Shown: in pieces, positions 1-10,248 of the stretch
Layout: every line of letters begins with the position of its first letter
Numbering within the stretch: position 1 is the stretch's first letter
Position numbers and translations under genes: made by a program
The notes under the pieces: model-generated
Seen by the model: the letters and a program-made list of their open reading frames with translations, nothing else
The model's database searches: none
What the model was told of the DNA's origin: nothing
From: Purshia tridentata
Taxonomy: Eukaryota > Streptophyta > Magnoliopsida > Rosales > Rosaceae
Assembly: GCA_003254885.1 (NCBI GenBank)
Contig: QANT01004637.1
Coordinates: 1-46,767 of the forward strand
Direction of reading: 5' to 3'
DNA length: 46,767 nt

Positions 1-116
1 CACTGGACGGGCCGGCCAGACACGAGAGTTTTATTTTTTATTTTTATATTGAATAATTGAAAACTTACATAGAAAATAGTACTACCACATTAACATGAAA
101 CTTTGATACAATTTAG

Positions 117-1385
117 CAGGAATGGGCATTTTTACCGTAAAATTGGAGAATTGAACTAAACCGCTTTTAAAAAAATTGTGAAAAACCGTATTGACTATTT
201 TAGTCAAATACCGTTACAAGAACTGAACCAAATTGTTCTTTATAAGTGTAGGTGTTGATTTTACACATAATAAAACTAAGTCGAACTAAATTGGACCGTA
301 AATATATATATAATTATAATTCCACAAATATATTTATGATTTATATATGATTTTAAATTAAAAAGTGACCAAAAAAATTGTTTAAAACTTTAAATTTCAA
401 TTTTTAATTTTCTATTATAGAGTAAACCAAAAAACAACTCCCATATTATATACAATATATTTGTATAATGTATTAAACTATAAAGTATAACCTTTAAACA
501 TATATATATATATATTCAAATAGTAAAATATAAGGTATCATATTCATATAAGTTATAATATATATGGTTTAGGAAATTAGGAATATAAAGTGTTTGCCAT
601 TTAAAGTTTAAACTACAGGGTATACCCTAAATAAAATTACTAATTTGAGTAATCTATATTCTAGAATTAATATGACAAATATGTATATAAAAAATTAATT
701 ACATAACATATTAGAATATTACATATCCCTAATAAATATAACATAGACTTTAAATATGTATATGTAATGTATAGTAAACAACCATATAACATATAATCAT
801 AAGTATAGTGAAACCCCTTTTATTGGAACCTATAAATACCCTAATGAAAGTATAATGAAACTCCAATGAAACCCCAAAAACCTTAATAAAACTCAATAAC
901 TCATAAGTATAATGAAACCCCAATGAAACATTGGAACCCAAAAACCCCTAATGAAAGTATAAAACCCCAAAAACCTATAATGAAAGCATGAAACCCAAAA
1001 TTATAAAAATATGAAACCCTATTGAAATCCAAAAAAAAAACCCCTAATAAAAAACCCCTAATGAAAGTATAAAACCCCAAAAACCTCTAATGAAAGCATG
1101 AAACCCAAAATTATAAAAATATGAAACCCTATTGAAATCCAAAAAAAACCCCCCTAATAAAATTATAAAAGTATGAAACTCCCAAAAAAAAAAACCCTAT
1201 GAAAAGTACCAAATCCCATTGAAACCCCAAAAAAAAACTTCTTTAATTATTCATTGTAACACTGAACTAAATCATAACCGTATCAAGTTTAGTTTAGTTT
1301 GGTTTTCTTTTCATATTCATATATTTACTGCGCAATGCATGGTTTTACACACACATTGCACCAAACCACACCGTGCCCACCCCTA
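117..1385. mobile_element. Non-autonomous hAT-type DNA transposon with 8-bp TSD
   Basis: The two ends are imperfect terminal inverted repeats: CAGGAATGGGCA at the left and, read inward from the right, TAGGGGTGGGCA (9 of 12 identical). The element is flanked on both sides by the identical 8-mer CAATTTAG (109-116 and 1386-1393). An 8-bp target duplication with ends of the form (C/T)AGGG.TGGGCA is typical of plant hAT elements. The interior is AT-rich, holds no transposase reading frame, and carries a run of TAATGAAACCCC/AAAAACC-like motifs including a 110-bp tandem duplication. It is therefore a deletion or filler derivative mobilised in trans. Family assignment is inferred from the ends and TSD only. 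Confidence 0.8.
941..1160. repeat. 110-bp tandem duplication inside the hAT element
   Basis: Two adjacent copies, 941-1050 and 1051-1160, both start AAAACCCCTAATGAAAGTAT and both contain GAAACCCTATTGAAATCC. They differ by a few bases, mainly in poly-A/poly-C tracts. Flanking DNA (about 800-1220) has shorter, looser copies of the same TAATGAAACCCC motif, so the block looks like a degenerate satellite-like filler that grew inside the transposon. Confidence 0.85.
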
Positions 1386-1393
1386 CAATTTAG

Positions 1394-1913
1394 AAACCGA
1401 GTAAAAACTATAGAAAACCCACCTACATTAAGAATAGAGTTAAAGCTCTCTTCTTGTTCAACCTCAGCAAAATGGCGGCTCCACCAATTCCAACCCCATT
1501 CCAAAGAGCTATTTTCACTGCAACGACAACACAAAGCTGAGCTCTTTCTATTTCTACTCGAACAAGTAGCCGAAGATGAAGGCTTGATTTGAACAGAGCA
1601 ACCCCAACTCAGAACAAAGCTCAGATTTTTATTGTTATTATTGCTGAATTTGATGGACATGTTGCTAAGAAATCAGAACAAAAAAGGGGTCCGAATTGAG
1701 GCACTGGGATTGATTGTCCCACCCTCCATGAATTGGTCACACTCATCTCTCTTGGTCTCTTTGTCTTCTCTCACTCACCAGTCACCCCCCATAATCTGTC
1801 TTTTCTCAATTCAATATCATATGTTTGAAATACCATACCCGTTACAAATGCTCCAATGTAAAGTAAGATTAGTGATGTTTACAAAAAGTTCAACCAAACA
1901 GCAATTAGAGTTA
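1394..1913. other. Gene-free stretch, less AT-rich, possible decayed coding relic
   Basis: This stretch lies between the hAT element and the fold-back element and has a more balanced base composition than either. It contains an ATGGCGGCTCCACC start-like context at about 1471, but the frame closes after about 22 codons. Other short open stretches continue in different frames on both strands. I do not recognise any product. It may be a promoter/5' UTR remnant or a decayed gene fragment; no gene is called. Confidence 0.3.
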
Positions 1914-2251
1914 GGGGAATGTTATGTGCCTTCTCTCTTATTTTGTTCATTTGACAATTTAATCTCACGATCGGAACCGTTCAATATCAAGATCATCATT
2001 TATAGATCAACTCTGCAAAAAATTATCCAAATCAGAAATTGTTTAGTTATCTAACTGTTATTAAATAAATAGATAGTTTTGATAACAGTTAAATTTACCA
2101 TTAGTTATTTGATAACAGTTAGATGACTAAACGATTTCTGATTTGATTAATTTTTTGCAGAGTTAATCTATAAATGATGATCTTGATATTAAATAGTTCC
2201 GATCGTGAGATTAAATTGTCAAATGAACAAAAGAAGAGAGAATGCACATAC
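1914..2251. mobile_element. Fold-back / MITE-like element with about 130-bp inverted arms
   Basis: The left arm (about 1923-2055) and right arm (about 2110-2250) are near-perfect reverse complements. For example TTTGACAATTTAATCTCACG on the left is matched by CGTGAGATTAAATTGTCAAA on the right, and GATCATCATTTATAG by CTATAAATGATGATC. The short spacer itself holds repeats of TAACAGTTA/TAACTGTTA. The 8-mer TAGAGTTA occurs just outside both ends (1906-1913 and 2252-2259), a candidate target duplication, although the outermost ends are not matched (GGGGAATG on the left only). There is no coding capacity. If transcribed, it would form a long hairpin. Confidence 0.72.
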
Positions 2252-2486
2252 TAGAGTTAACCAAAATTAGCAGATTCATTAAAGCTGGTAAATTTATGGC
2301 AAATTAATTAATTTGTAATTGACCCTTAATTAATACTCTTACAACTGATTGTCCTTAATCACAATCGTGTATAGTTTGGCTTTCAGTGCACAAATTGCAA
2401 ATTCATTGTCTGTCTAGATATAGAAATTTAGAATAACATTATTATTATTATTATTATTTTATATAGAAATACAGAATAAAAATGAA
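2252..2486. other. Downstream flank of CYP94 with an ATT microsatellite
   Basis: AT-rich DNA just past the P450 stop codon. It holds an (ATT)n tract at about 2434-2458 and presumably the P450 3' UTR. No gene is seen. Confidence 0.6.
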
Positions 2487-3995
2487 TTAAGCATCTACAT
2501 CTCTCCTCCGCACCTTCACGGGTAATCCACCCTTCATTCTGAGAGTCAAGGATAAGATATGCTCAGGACACTTGTCCTTATCCTGTACGTCGATCTCAAA
2601 CCTCCCAATCACAGACGCTGCAATGGACTTCATCTGAATATAAGCCAATTCTTTTCCGAGACACATTCTCGGCCCGGCATGAAACACCGGAAACCGAAAC
2701 GCACTCTCCTGCTGATACGTGCCCTCATCGTTGAGCCATCTCTCAGGCAAATACTCATTGCAGTTGCTGCTCCAAATCTTCTCCATCCTGCCCATGGCGT
2801 ACGCGTGGTACGTCACAAACCACCCCTTCCCAACCAACGTGCCGTCCGGCATGACGTCATCGCTCAGGCAGGCCTTCGTGTCCACCGGTACTGGCGGGTA
2901 CAGTCGCATTGCCTCCGAAATCGCCGCGTGCAAATAGTTCATGTCTCTGAGCTCGTCGAAACTGTACGTATCGCCGATATTTTTGCCGTTTCGGATCCGA
3001 ATCTTTTCGAGCTCCTTCAGAATGGTTCGTTCCACGTGGGGCCTGGACGACAAGAGCCAAAAGAACCACGACAGAGCCGACGACGTCGTATCTCTCCCGG
3101 CGAGAATGATGCTTATGATGATATCTCGGAGAAACTCGGGCGAGTTGTTGAATTCGTTCCCGATGAAACGTGACAACAAATCTTCTTCTTCTAATTCCCT
3201 TGCTTCCATTCTGGAACTTATGATTTCATCCGCGAAATTATGAACGGTTGAGATTGATTGTTTCAACCTTTTCTCAGATCCAACGTTCAAAAACTTCTTG
3301 ATCCTGAGCATAAAATTAAAGGCATACATGAACCTTCCAGAGATAAGCGTGGCCGCGTCTTCAAAAGCCTGCATGAAACGATCAGTTGTTTTCCCGTCCC
3401 CGTCAAGACAAGCCGGGTCGACGTTAAAAGCCAGCTTGCAAACATTATCAAACGCGAATCTCTCCAAAACGTCCTGCAAATCCAAACGACTTGCCGTTTC
3501 TGAGGCTTTTGCCAAAACGGGAACCAAACGCGACTGAATCTCAACCTTGACGTTTTCCATAACAAAGTTTCTGAGCGATTTTGTGTTGAACGCGTAGCTG
3601 GCAGTCTTTCTCTGGACTATCCAGAGCTCGCCGTCCGAGTTGAAGATTCCACGGCCGAGAAAATCTTCGACGAGCGAAATGAACCGGTCGCCTTTTGGGT
3701 AGTTTTCGAAGTTGGTCTTGAGCATGTGCTCGACGTTTGAGGGGTTGGCGGTGATGATGCCATGGACCTTACCCGGGCGGCGGAAGACGGCGGTGTTGGT
3801 GGGACAGTTGCGGAGGATTTCGGTGCTCCAGTCGAGGAATCGGTGCCGGTTTTTCAAGAACTCGGGTAGGGTTCCGAGAATCGGGTAGATTTTGAAACCT
3901 GTGTGTTTGGTTTTCTTGGGTGAAGTGGAGAAGAAGTGGAGGTAGAGATAGGTGAAAAGAAAGAGTAGGAAGAGGAAAGATGGCAGAAAATCCAT
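2487..3995 (-). CDS. Cytochrome P450, CYP94 family (CYP94D-like)
   Basis: A single-exon 502-residue microsomal P450, the usual length for the clan-86 CYP94 family, whose members are fatty-acid omega-hydroxylases or oxidise jasmonoyl-isoleucine. An N-terminal membrane anchor (about residues 3-22) is followed by the YPILGTLP hinge, the C-helix W125..R129, the I-helix oxygen-activation motif AGRDTT (299-304), the ExxR pair E361/R364 (EAMR), PERW (417-420), and the heme loop FHAGPRMCLG with the heme-ligating Cys at 445. All key residues are present. FRRPGK, DFLGRGIFNSDGE and FHAGPRMCLGKE recall CYP94D rather than the JA-Ile oxidases CYP94B/C; the subfamily and substrate are inferred from remembered sequences. 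It is divergent from CLPS1, with a TATA box close to the start codon. Confidence 0.95.
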   Translation of the reverse strand: MDFLPSFLFLLFLFTYLYLHFFSTSPKKTKHTGFKIYPILGTLPEFLKNRHRFLDWSTEILRNCPTNTAVFRRPGKVHGIITANPSNVEHMLKTNFENYPKGDRFISLVEDFLGRGIFNSDGELWIVQRKTASYAFNTKSLRNFVMENVKVEIQSRLVPVLAKASETASRLDLQDVLERFAFDNVCKLAFNVDPACLDGDGKTTDRFMQAFEDAATLISGRFMYAFNFMLRIKKFLNVGSEKRLKQSISTVHNFADEIISSRMEARELEEEDLLSRFIGNEFNNSPEFLRDIIISIILAGRDTTSSALSWFFWLLSSRPHVERTILKELEKIRIRNGKNIGDTYSFDELRDMNYLHAAISEAMRLYPPVPVDTKACLSDDVMPDGTLVGKGWFVTYHAYAMGRMEKIWSSNCNEYLPERWLNDEGTYQQESAFRFPVFHAGPRMCLGKELAYIQMKSIAASVIGRFEIDVQDKDKCPEHILSLTLRMKGGLPVKVRRRDVDA

Positions 3996-4989
3996 GGCTA
4001 GTACCTAAGTGGAATATTAGTGTGCGCAAGGTGATCAGGTTTTATACTGTTAAAGTAGTGACATTGGCACTGGCTCATATATTATCTTATTGAATTAACA
4101 TTTGAAGAGATTTATATTGCAAGTGTATTATTGATGGTATTTTTGTCTACTTTTGAATGCAATATTATATTAATTTCTGACGACTGAAGCGATTGTTGCT
4201 TGCCTCTTGGTTTCGCTTGGATTAAATTAATCAATTTGTACTCTTTTTCTTTTTCTTTGCCTGGATATGTATATATACTGTACGGTATCCAAGAGGGATA
4301 TGTGTAATTTTTTTCTTTTTTTCTTTTTTTTTTGTCAATAATGTATATACATTATGGACACGACGTACAGAATTATTAATTGTATGTAATCTTCTCATCA
4401 CAATTAACAACCACAATATGATATGATTATGCGTATAACACTGGATCCTACATGTATTTTTTAATCACGTCGAATTCAATCAGCTACAGCTAATTGCTGA
4501 TAATATATAATGTAAGGTTCAAGCTCCATTTGTCAAACAAGCATTGTGCCTTTGTCATTAATACGTCTCTTTTTATTTTCATCCATGTCGTCAATTTTAT
4601 TAAAAACAGATACATATATATACGTCATAATTTTATCTACAAAACTTGTTGGCTCAGACTCGTAGAGTGATTCAGAGAACTTGTTGGGTTTGACCATTAG
4701 CTTAGTATGATTCTATCAAGTTACAGTTACTGGGTTAGTTTACTGATTAATTACCCAGCTCAATTAAGCATCCTTTTCCATAATCACACTGAGTATGTCT
4801 CTCAGAGTCTCAGTGCCACAAACACAGTAGGCCCCAGAATCGGATATTTCTACAGAAGGATTGTCCTACGACGTGTCGTCCACTAACACCATTAGAAAAT
4901 CAAAGGCAACGGACCACACAATCTGTATATCCCACACAGTGTTCCGGTCATTTTGGCACACAAGCAGAGTGTGAGAGAAAGAGAGGGCC
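3996..4989. promoter_or_regulatory. Divergent intergenic region between CYP94 and CLPS1
   Basis: About 1 kb separates two head-to-head genes and must contain both promoters. Apart from the P450 TATA box (separate entry) I see AT-rich tracts, a poly-pyrimidine run near 4240-4335, and no convincing coding sequence. Confidence 0.5.
4040..4046 (-). promoter_or_regulatory. TATA box of the CYP94 gene
   Basis: TATAAAA on the minus strand, 45-51 bases upstream of the P450 ATG. Transcription normally starts about 30 bases downstream of a plant TATA box, so the 5' leader would be only about 15-20 nt. Confidence 0.6.
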
Positions 4990-5960
4990 ATGGCTGCCAT
5001 ATGCGGTCGAGTCCCTCTTTCGCCAAACCATGCATTCAATCTCACTAAATCAGGTACTTTTCTTCTTGGGTTCTTTCAATTTTGAACAAAGTATTAAACT
5101 TTGTGTTAGGTAGAATCCATTTTTGGGGTTTTCTGTTATATACCTGGATTTTGTTCAAGTTCAGCAGCATGTTTTGCTTTTCTTCTTCAATCTTTAAATT
5201 CCATTGTTGCTTAGTAAATTACATGCTGGATTTGTTGATTTCAATGTTTGATTATAATTTACGTAGCAGGGGATAGACACTATTTTCATAAGCAATGCCC
5301 AAATCGGAGCATGTTGATGACAGTATCAGCGGCTGTGCTTGGAAAAGGTGGTGGGTTGTTGGAGAAGCCAACCATAGAGAAAACAACACCCAGCCGTGAC
5401 TCTGACTTTGATGTGAGGTATATACAAATACAACACTCTGTTCATATAGTTTGTTTGGTTTTATTAAGATCTACCACAAACTAAGATTATCTTAAGCTAA
5501 AGTAGATATTTAAAAGTGAATTTTAAGTTTGGGATATAAATTCTCAAAATCCCAACTTCAAATTTGGCATCTTAATACAAAGGTGAAAGAACCAAGAGCT
5601 CAGTACAAAGCGAAGAACAGAGCAAGTGTAACTGCAGAAACCCATTTCATGTTCACAATTGGCTGCCTCATTCTGTCTAAGTTTTGATTGAATATCAGGA
5701 AATCAAGGAAAATGTCTCCCCCTTACCGTGTGATGTTGCACAATGACAACTTCAACAAGAGGGAGTATGTAGTGCAAGTTCTGATGAAGGTTATACCCGG
5801 AATGACAGTTGACATTGCAGTGAATGTGATGCAGGAGGCACATCACAATGGGCTGGCAGTGGTAATTGTGTGTGCTCAAGTGGATGCAGAAGACCACTGT
5901 ATGCAGCTGAGAGGCAATGGTCTTCTAAGCTCAGTTGAGCCTGCAAGTGACGGATGCTAA
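4990..5960 (+). CDS. CLPS1: Chloroplast ClpS adaptor (CLPS1), 3 exons
   Basis: Exons 4990-5053, 5270-5417 and 5699-5960 join in frame to a 157-residue protein. ClpS selects substrates by their N-terminal residue and delivers them to the stromal ClpC/ClpPR protease. Exons 1-2 supply a Ser/Thr/Lys-rich plastid transit peptide and linker. Exon 3 holds the whole ClpS core: PPYRVMLHNDNFNKREYVV (the NDN loop of the binding pocket), then VLMKVIPGMTVD, MQEAHHNGLAVV with the conserved H..NG, and the CLPS1-type tail MQLRGNGLLSSVEPAS. The start was chosen as the first ATG giving a transit peptide (MAAICGRV). The exon-2 acceptor is a TAG/CAG tandem site at 5264-5269; using the first AG would add one residue. 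The identification is secure. Confidence 0.95.
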
Positions 5961-6255
5961 GTAGTAACATCATCATAAACAGCATAAGATATTAGAAAAG
6001 AAATTGGAGGTCTTAGGCCATAGCTCTAGTTGTTGGTTTAAGTGTTTCAAATATGTTTGTGTGTATGTATATAAACGTGCCCATATAAACTTGCCTCCTT
6101 TTAGTGAATATTCGGATTCGGACCATTCGTAATGGTTGTAAAAATATATTATCATTCTGTTCAAACAAATTGAAGTGAGAAAGATTGGAAGCAGAAATAC
6201 AAAATGAGAAAAATAAAAAATAATAAGAAAGCAAAGACTTCACCAGAAAAAAGAA
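5961..6255. other. CLPS1 3' flank
   Basis: AT-rich DNA downstream of the CLPS1 stop, presumably 3' UTR, with no other feature seen before the tRNA gene. Confidence 0.5.
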
Positions 6256-6328
6256 TGGAGATGCGGGGAATCGAACCCCGTGCCTCTCGCATGCGAAGCG
6301 AGCGCTCTACCATATGAGCTACATCCCC
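6256..6328 (-). tRNA. tRNA-Ala (anticodon CGC)
   Basis: A 73-nt cloverleaf reads on the minus strand. The 7-bp acceptor stem GGGGATG/CATCTCC has one G-U pair. The D-arm is GCTC..GAGC with GG in the loop. The anticodon arm CTCGC-TTCGCAT-GCGAG places CGC as the anticodon, which decodes GCG (Ala). The T-arm is CGGGG-TTCGATT-CCCCG and the discriminator is A. The G3-U70 pair is the alanine identity element. There is no intron and no encoded CCA, as expected for a nuclear tRNA. The internal A and B box promoters (TAGCTCATATGG and GGTTCGATTCC) are intact. Confidence 0.96.
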
Positions 6329-7451
6329 TTGTGTTTTTGGTCGTTCACTTTTTATTAATAAAACTTTTTATTTAATTACTGGTAGACTCCACCGCGTTTT
6401 GCTCTGAGCACTGAAAAATGTTTGAATTGGGTAGCCAACCCGGTTCTCAATTATGCATCTTTATATTTTCTTTTGGTGAATATCTTTATATTTTTAATGT
6501 CAAGCAAGTTATTGCCACTACACAATTATGCATCTCCAAATGCAACCCTGTGAAAATTAGTTGTAATCCTTTTGAGTTCTGTTGCTTTAGCTTTCCAACT
6601 TGAAACAATTTCCATAATTTGCTTATTATCTACTTGTCGTTGCCAACAAGCAGATAACAGCACCCCATAGGACATGGCAGTATGGCACAATCAATCTTAG
6701 TTGCATTATTTTAATCATACTCTGTAAGTTAATTTTTTTCTACTTTACCCATGGAAAGAGAGGACTAGGAGCATTTTCTTGATAAAATGAAGAATCTACA
6801 GAGTGTGAAAAATAATGGTCAAAACTCGTATTCTATAGTAAGAACAGAGCAAAATTTAACATATATGGAGACAATGCACGAGGTTGACCTTGTTAATAGT
6901 TAATACTATGACATTCATGAATATTATTAACAATTGACATTCATGTACACGAAAGGAGCCAATTTCTGAAAAATAAGACCCCAACCCTCGATCTCAAATC
7001 AAGCATTTGTCAGGGAAAAGCAATCAGCTTGCAAGCTTGTCGTCTATGCTCACTTTAACCTACCAAAAGCACATAATATCCCAAGAGATGCTTGAGAACA
7101 CACAAGCATAGATAGGCTAGAAGAGACAACGGTAAAATTTACAGGTGGTGCGTTGAGAATCATCAGAGCAAGTTCTGCTTCTGCTTTCCTATGTTGCCAA
7201 AGAACTCTAAGTGTAGAGCATCTCAGCAAATATTTCCTCCTGAATTCTAAAACCCAAGGGGGAAACCAGTTTCTAGGAGGAACCTTATTTGAAAAGTACA
7301 GCGGGCAAGCATAGTGAAGATATTGGTTTCCATATTAAAACACTGTGGATATAAACCATGTAAGTCATCCACATGAGAAGATATGTATAATTAGATAGCA
7401 AGCCTTTACTTGAGCAAAACCACTTTAAGATCTTATTGGCATGGCCACAAT
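6329..7451. other. Gene-free stretch between the tRNA and the PPR gene
   Basis: AT-rich DNA. The right part (about 6960-7451) is less AT-biased and is probably the 3' UTR and flank of the minus-strand PPR gene. Only short unrelated open frames are present and no gene is supported. Confidence 0.5.
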
Positions 7452-8837
7452 TTACTGCAGGATCAAAGTATCAACAAGCTCAGAGACAGTTGACAGCTCC
7501 TTCTTGCATACCATAGAAACCACCATTTCCCAGGTATCAACGTGCAGAAGATTTCCACTTCCCAGACTTCCTAGAACTGTCCATAACAACTCCATGTTAC
7601 ATTCCTGACACAACCCCCCAACGAGTTTATGTGTACTTTCCAAATGCGGTGCAAAACCCTCAAAGATCATCTCATCTAATATAAATGCTGCTTCCTTGAA
7701 CCGTCTACAATTGCAAAGTCCATCAAATATGGTTCGATATGAAACTACATCTGGCGTGCATCCACGTCTCGGTAAATCTTCAAACAAATCATTTGCTTCT
7801 CTCCATTTCCCTTCCTTACACAATCCACCAATAATTACATTATAACTAATAACATCTGGTTCACACCCCTTCTCCACCATCTCATCCAAAACTCTATTGG
7901 CTGCTTCGAAATCCTTCTCCATACAAAACCCATTAATCATTGCATTGTAAGTCACAGTATCTGGTTTGCACCCATACTCTCTCATTTCCTCCAAAAGCCC
8001 ATCAACCTCTTCTTTCCTACCATTTTTGAAAAGCGCACTGATCAAAGTTGAATAAACCGCTGAGTCCAATTTAACTTTTTTACTAACCATCTCCTCCTTA
8101 AGCTTAAAAGCCAAACTCATTTCACCAATCCTACAAAGCCCTTTAATCAAAGAGGTATACACAAATACATTAGGAGAAGCCCCATAACTCCTCAACATAT
8201 CCTCTTTCAACTGAAAAGCCTGTTTCACCCTCAAATCCGAACAAAGCATCCAAATCAAAGTCCCCAACGTCACCAAATTCGAACGAACACCCTTTTTACG
8301 CATTTCATCATACACATTCCATGCATCATCCACATGCCCATTCACATAACAGGCTTTAATCAATATATTATAAGTACACGCATCCGGGGTCGCGTACTTT
8401 TCAACACCCGCGAAGACGTCCCTCATTTTCTGAAATTCCCTGCAATTGAAAAGCGCATCCAACAATGAATTCAATGATTTCACGGTCCTCCTGCATCGAA
8501 AAGATGGAATTTCATCAAACATTTGAAGTGCACGGTCCGGCAGACGAGCCCGGCCGTAGAACGAAATGACATTGCAGAAGATGATTTCCAGGGGAGCGAA
8601 ACGGGTTTCTTGCTTCATTTGGTGGAGGATTTGCTCCATTTGGTCGAACATTTTTGCGCGGCCGAGCTTGCGTATGATGAGGTCGTAGGAGAGAAGAGAG
8701 TAGCGAAAAGGCTTCTGGGGTTTAGGGTTTGAATTGGGGTTAGGGTTTCGGAAGAGCTGGAGGGCAAGAGTTGGGTCCTTTTGGCTACGTAGTAGAGAGG
8801 AAAGCCTGAAGGGCGATATCGATTTTGAAGCTTTCAT
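7452..8837 (-). CDS. P-class pentatricopeptide repeat (PPR) protein
   Basis: A single-exon 461-residue PPR protein. PPR proteins bind organellar RNA, one nucleotide per 35-residue repeat, in processing, stabilisation or translation. Tandem P-type motifs run from about residue 50 to 425. The clearest are PDACTYNILIKACYVNGHVD (151-), PNVFVYTSLIKGLCRIGEM (222-), PDTVTYNAMINGFCMEKDFE (292-), PDVISYNVIIGGLCKEGKW (327-) and PDVVSYRTIFDGLC (362-). There are no E, DYW or SMR domains. The N-terminus (MKASKSISPFRLSSLLRSQK) is basic and Ser-rich like a mitochondrial presequence. It resembles Arabidopsis At1g53330 as I remember it (shared SPFRLxSLLR..KDP.LALQLFRNP and FRYSLL.YD). The RNA target is unknown. 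Confidence 0.95.
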   Translation of the reverse strand: MKASKSISPFRLSSLLRSQKDPTLALQLFRNPNPNSNPKPQKPFRYSLLSYDLIIRKLGRAKMFDQMEQILHQMKQETRFAPLEIIFCNVISFYGRARLPDRALQMFDEIPSFRCRRTVKSLNSLLDALFNCREFQKMRDVFAGVEKYATPDACTYNILIKACYVNGHVDDAWNVYDEMRKKGVRSNLVTLGTLIWMLCSDLRVKQAFQLKEDMLRSYGASPNVFVYTSLIKGLCRIGEMSLAFKLKEEMVSKKVKLDSAVYSTLISALFKNGRKEEVDGLLEEMREYGCKPDTVTYNAMINGFCMEKDFEAANRVLDEMVEKGCEPDVISYNVIIGGLCKEGKWREANDLFEDLPRRGCTPDVVSYRTIFDGLCNCRRFKEAAFILDEMIFEGFAPHLESTHKLVGGLCQECNMELLWTVLGSLGSGNLLHVDTWEMVVSMVCKKELSTVSELVDTLILQ

Positions 8838-10248
8838 TTTAGTTTTTAGTTTTTTCAGGTCGGTCAGGTGGTTTGTTATAGTGTTGTAGGTTCCCGCTAA
8901 AAAATAGTAACAGCATTTGAAGGAAGATGGACCTCAATCGGGTTGTAATGGATCAGCATACCCATTATAGTCCTATTGTAATCCTCCAAGTCGCGGCCCA
9001 GTAAGAGGCCCATTACGTTTAATGGACCCAATCATTGGAAATTTTTTCCCTTCATAATATGCCTCTATATTACAGTACTACCCATCTTTTTAATATCCAC
9101 CTTCCATTTCATCTTTGTGCTGCATCCACAAGAAAGTTTGGGTTCAATATAATCAGTTTATACGACAAAATAATTGCATGCATGCACTCTCTTAGAATTC
9201 CCTGGATTGTTAAGTACTATTTTGAATTGACATACGATTTGATGTGGTTATGAATGAGGATGGATGGAGTTATTATCATAGTGTCACTTCCGATGCTTTG
9301 TTTTTCAACAATAAACCAGCTGAAAAGATAAGATATAATATAGAGTATAGTCTTGCAAAAATTGAAAGGAATAGATAATTGTCCGTGGTGCTTGCTGTAT
9401 GCATGGTAGAAACTTAGCCTCATATGGTAACACAAAAAGGAAGGCTTTCTAATTAGAAAAATTAATTTTCTCAATTGGTGGAAAATAAACATTCATCTAT
9501 AGGATTATATTCGAAGAAAAATAAAGGGGAGAGAAAATCCAAAATTGGTTGGACACATGATAGATAGTGGTGGGTCTTATTTGGATAACGAGAAATATCT
9601 CGACAATCCAATTTATTATTGGAGATAATATTCTAAACTGAATGTCTAATACATAAAGTTGAGAATTTGAGATACCATGTGGTACAACCTATAGTACTAC
9701 TACTCATTCTTATATTTAAAAAACTCATCTTTTAATAATTATATGAAACCGTAATCCACTTCATTATAAATTATGTCTCAAAAATATGCCACATTCAAAA
9801 ATTATGTTTACATTTGAGTCTTCAAACTTACCTTTGAATAAACAACTTTAACAACTCAACAAATTTGTCTCTTCATCACTGCACTACACTACCTATGCAG
9901 TTTCAGAAATTGATGCCTCTTTTTGACTTCAATTATTAATAATACCACAAAAACTTTTACCCCAAAAAGGAGGGAAAAAAGCAAAAACACAGCACAAACA
10001 AACAAAATACCTCCCTCTTTGCCGCCAGAAAATAGCACACAAAGCAGAAAATTAAAAAAGACAGAGAATTCAAGTTGTGTACCAAAAGAAGTAAAATTAC
10101 ATACCCACCAACTTTAACGCTACCTCTTATTTTCCTGATGTCATCATCTCTTTCTCTGCTAAATAAAGCGAACCCCCATTTCCACTTCCCACTCACCCCA
10201 TCTCTTTCTTTTTCAAGTTCTGAGCTCATTGCTTTCTGCAACAAAAGA
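8838..10248. other. Divergent intergenic region, PPR gene to ASPG1
   Basis: 1.4 kb between head-to-head genes. It is AT-rich, and the last about 80 bases before ASPG1 form a C/T-rich leader typical of a plant 5' UTR. No other gene or repeat is seen. Confidence 0.5.
10160..10167 (+). promoter_or_regulatory. Possible TATA-like element of ASPG1
   Basis: TAAATAAA lies about 85 bases before the chosen ATG and is followed by a C/T-rich tract. If it is the TATA box, the in-frame upstream ATG at 10138 would lie outside the transcript. Weak match. Confidence 0.3.

Noticed and set aside
1632..2054. 140-codon plus-strand open frame
   Set aside because: Runs into the fold-back element; no similarity recognised, and AT-rich chance frame is the better explanation.
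2559..3173. 204-codon open frame on the plus strand
   Set aside because: Antisense to the P450 coding sequence, with no recognisable motifs.
10075..10248. Longer ASPG1 reading frame starting before 10249
   Set aside because: The upstream part includes the likely promoter and leader, begins without a well-placed ATG except 10138, and would hide the signal peptide.
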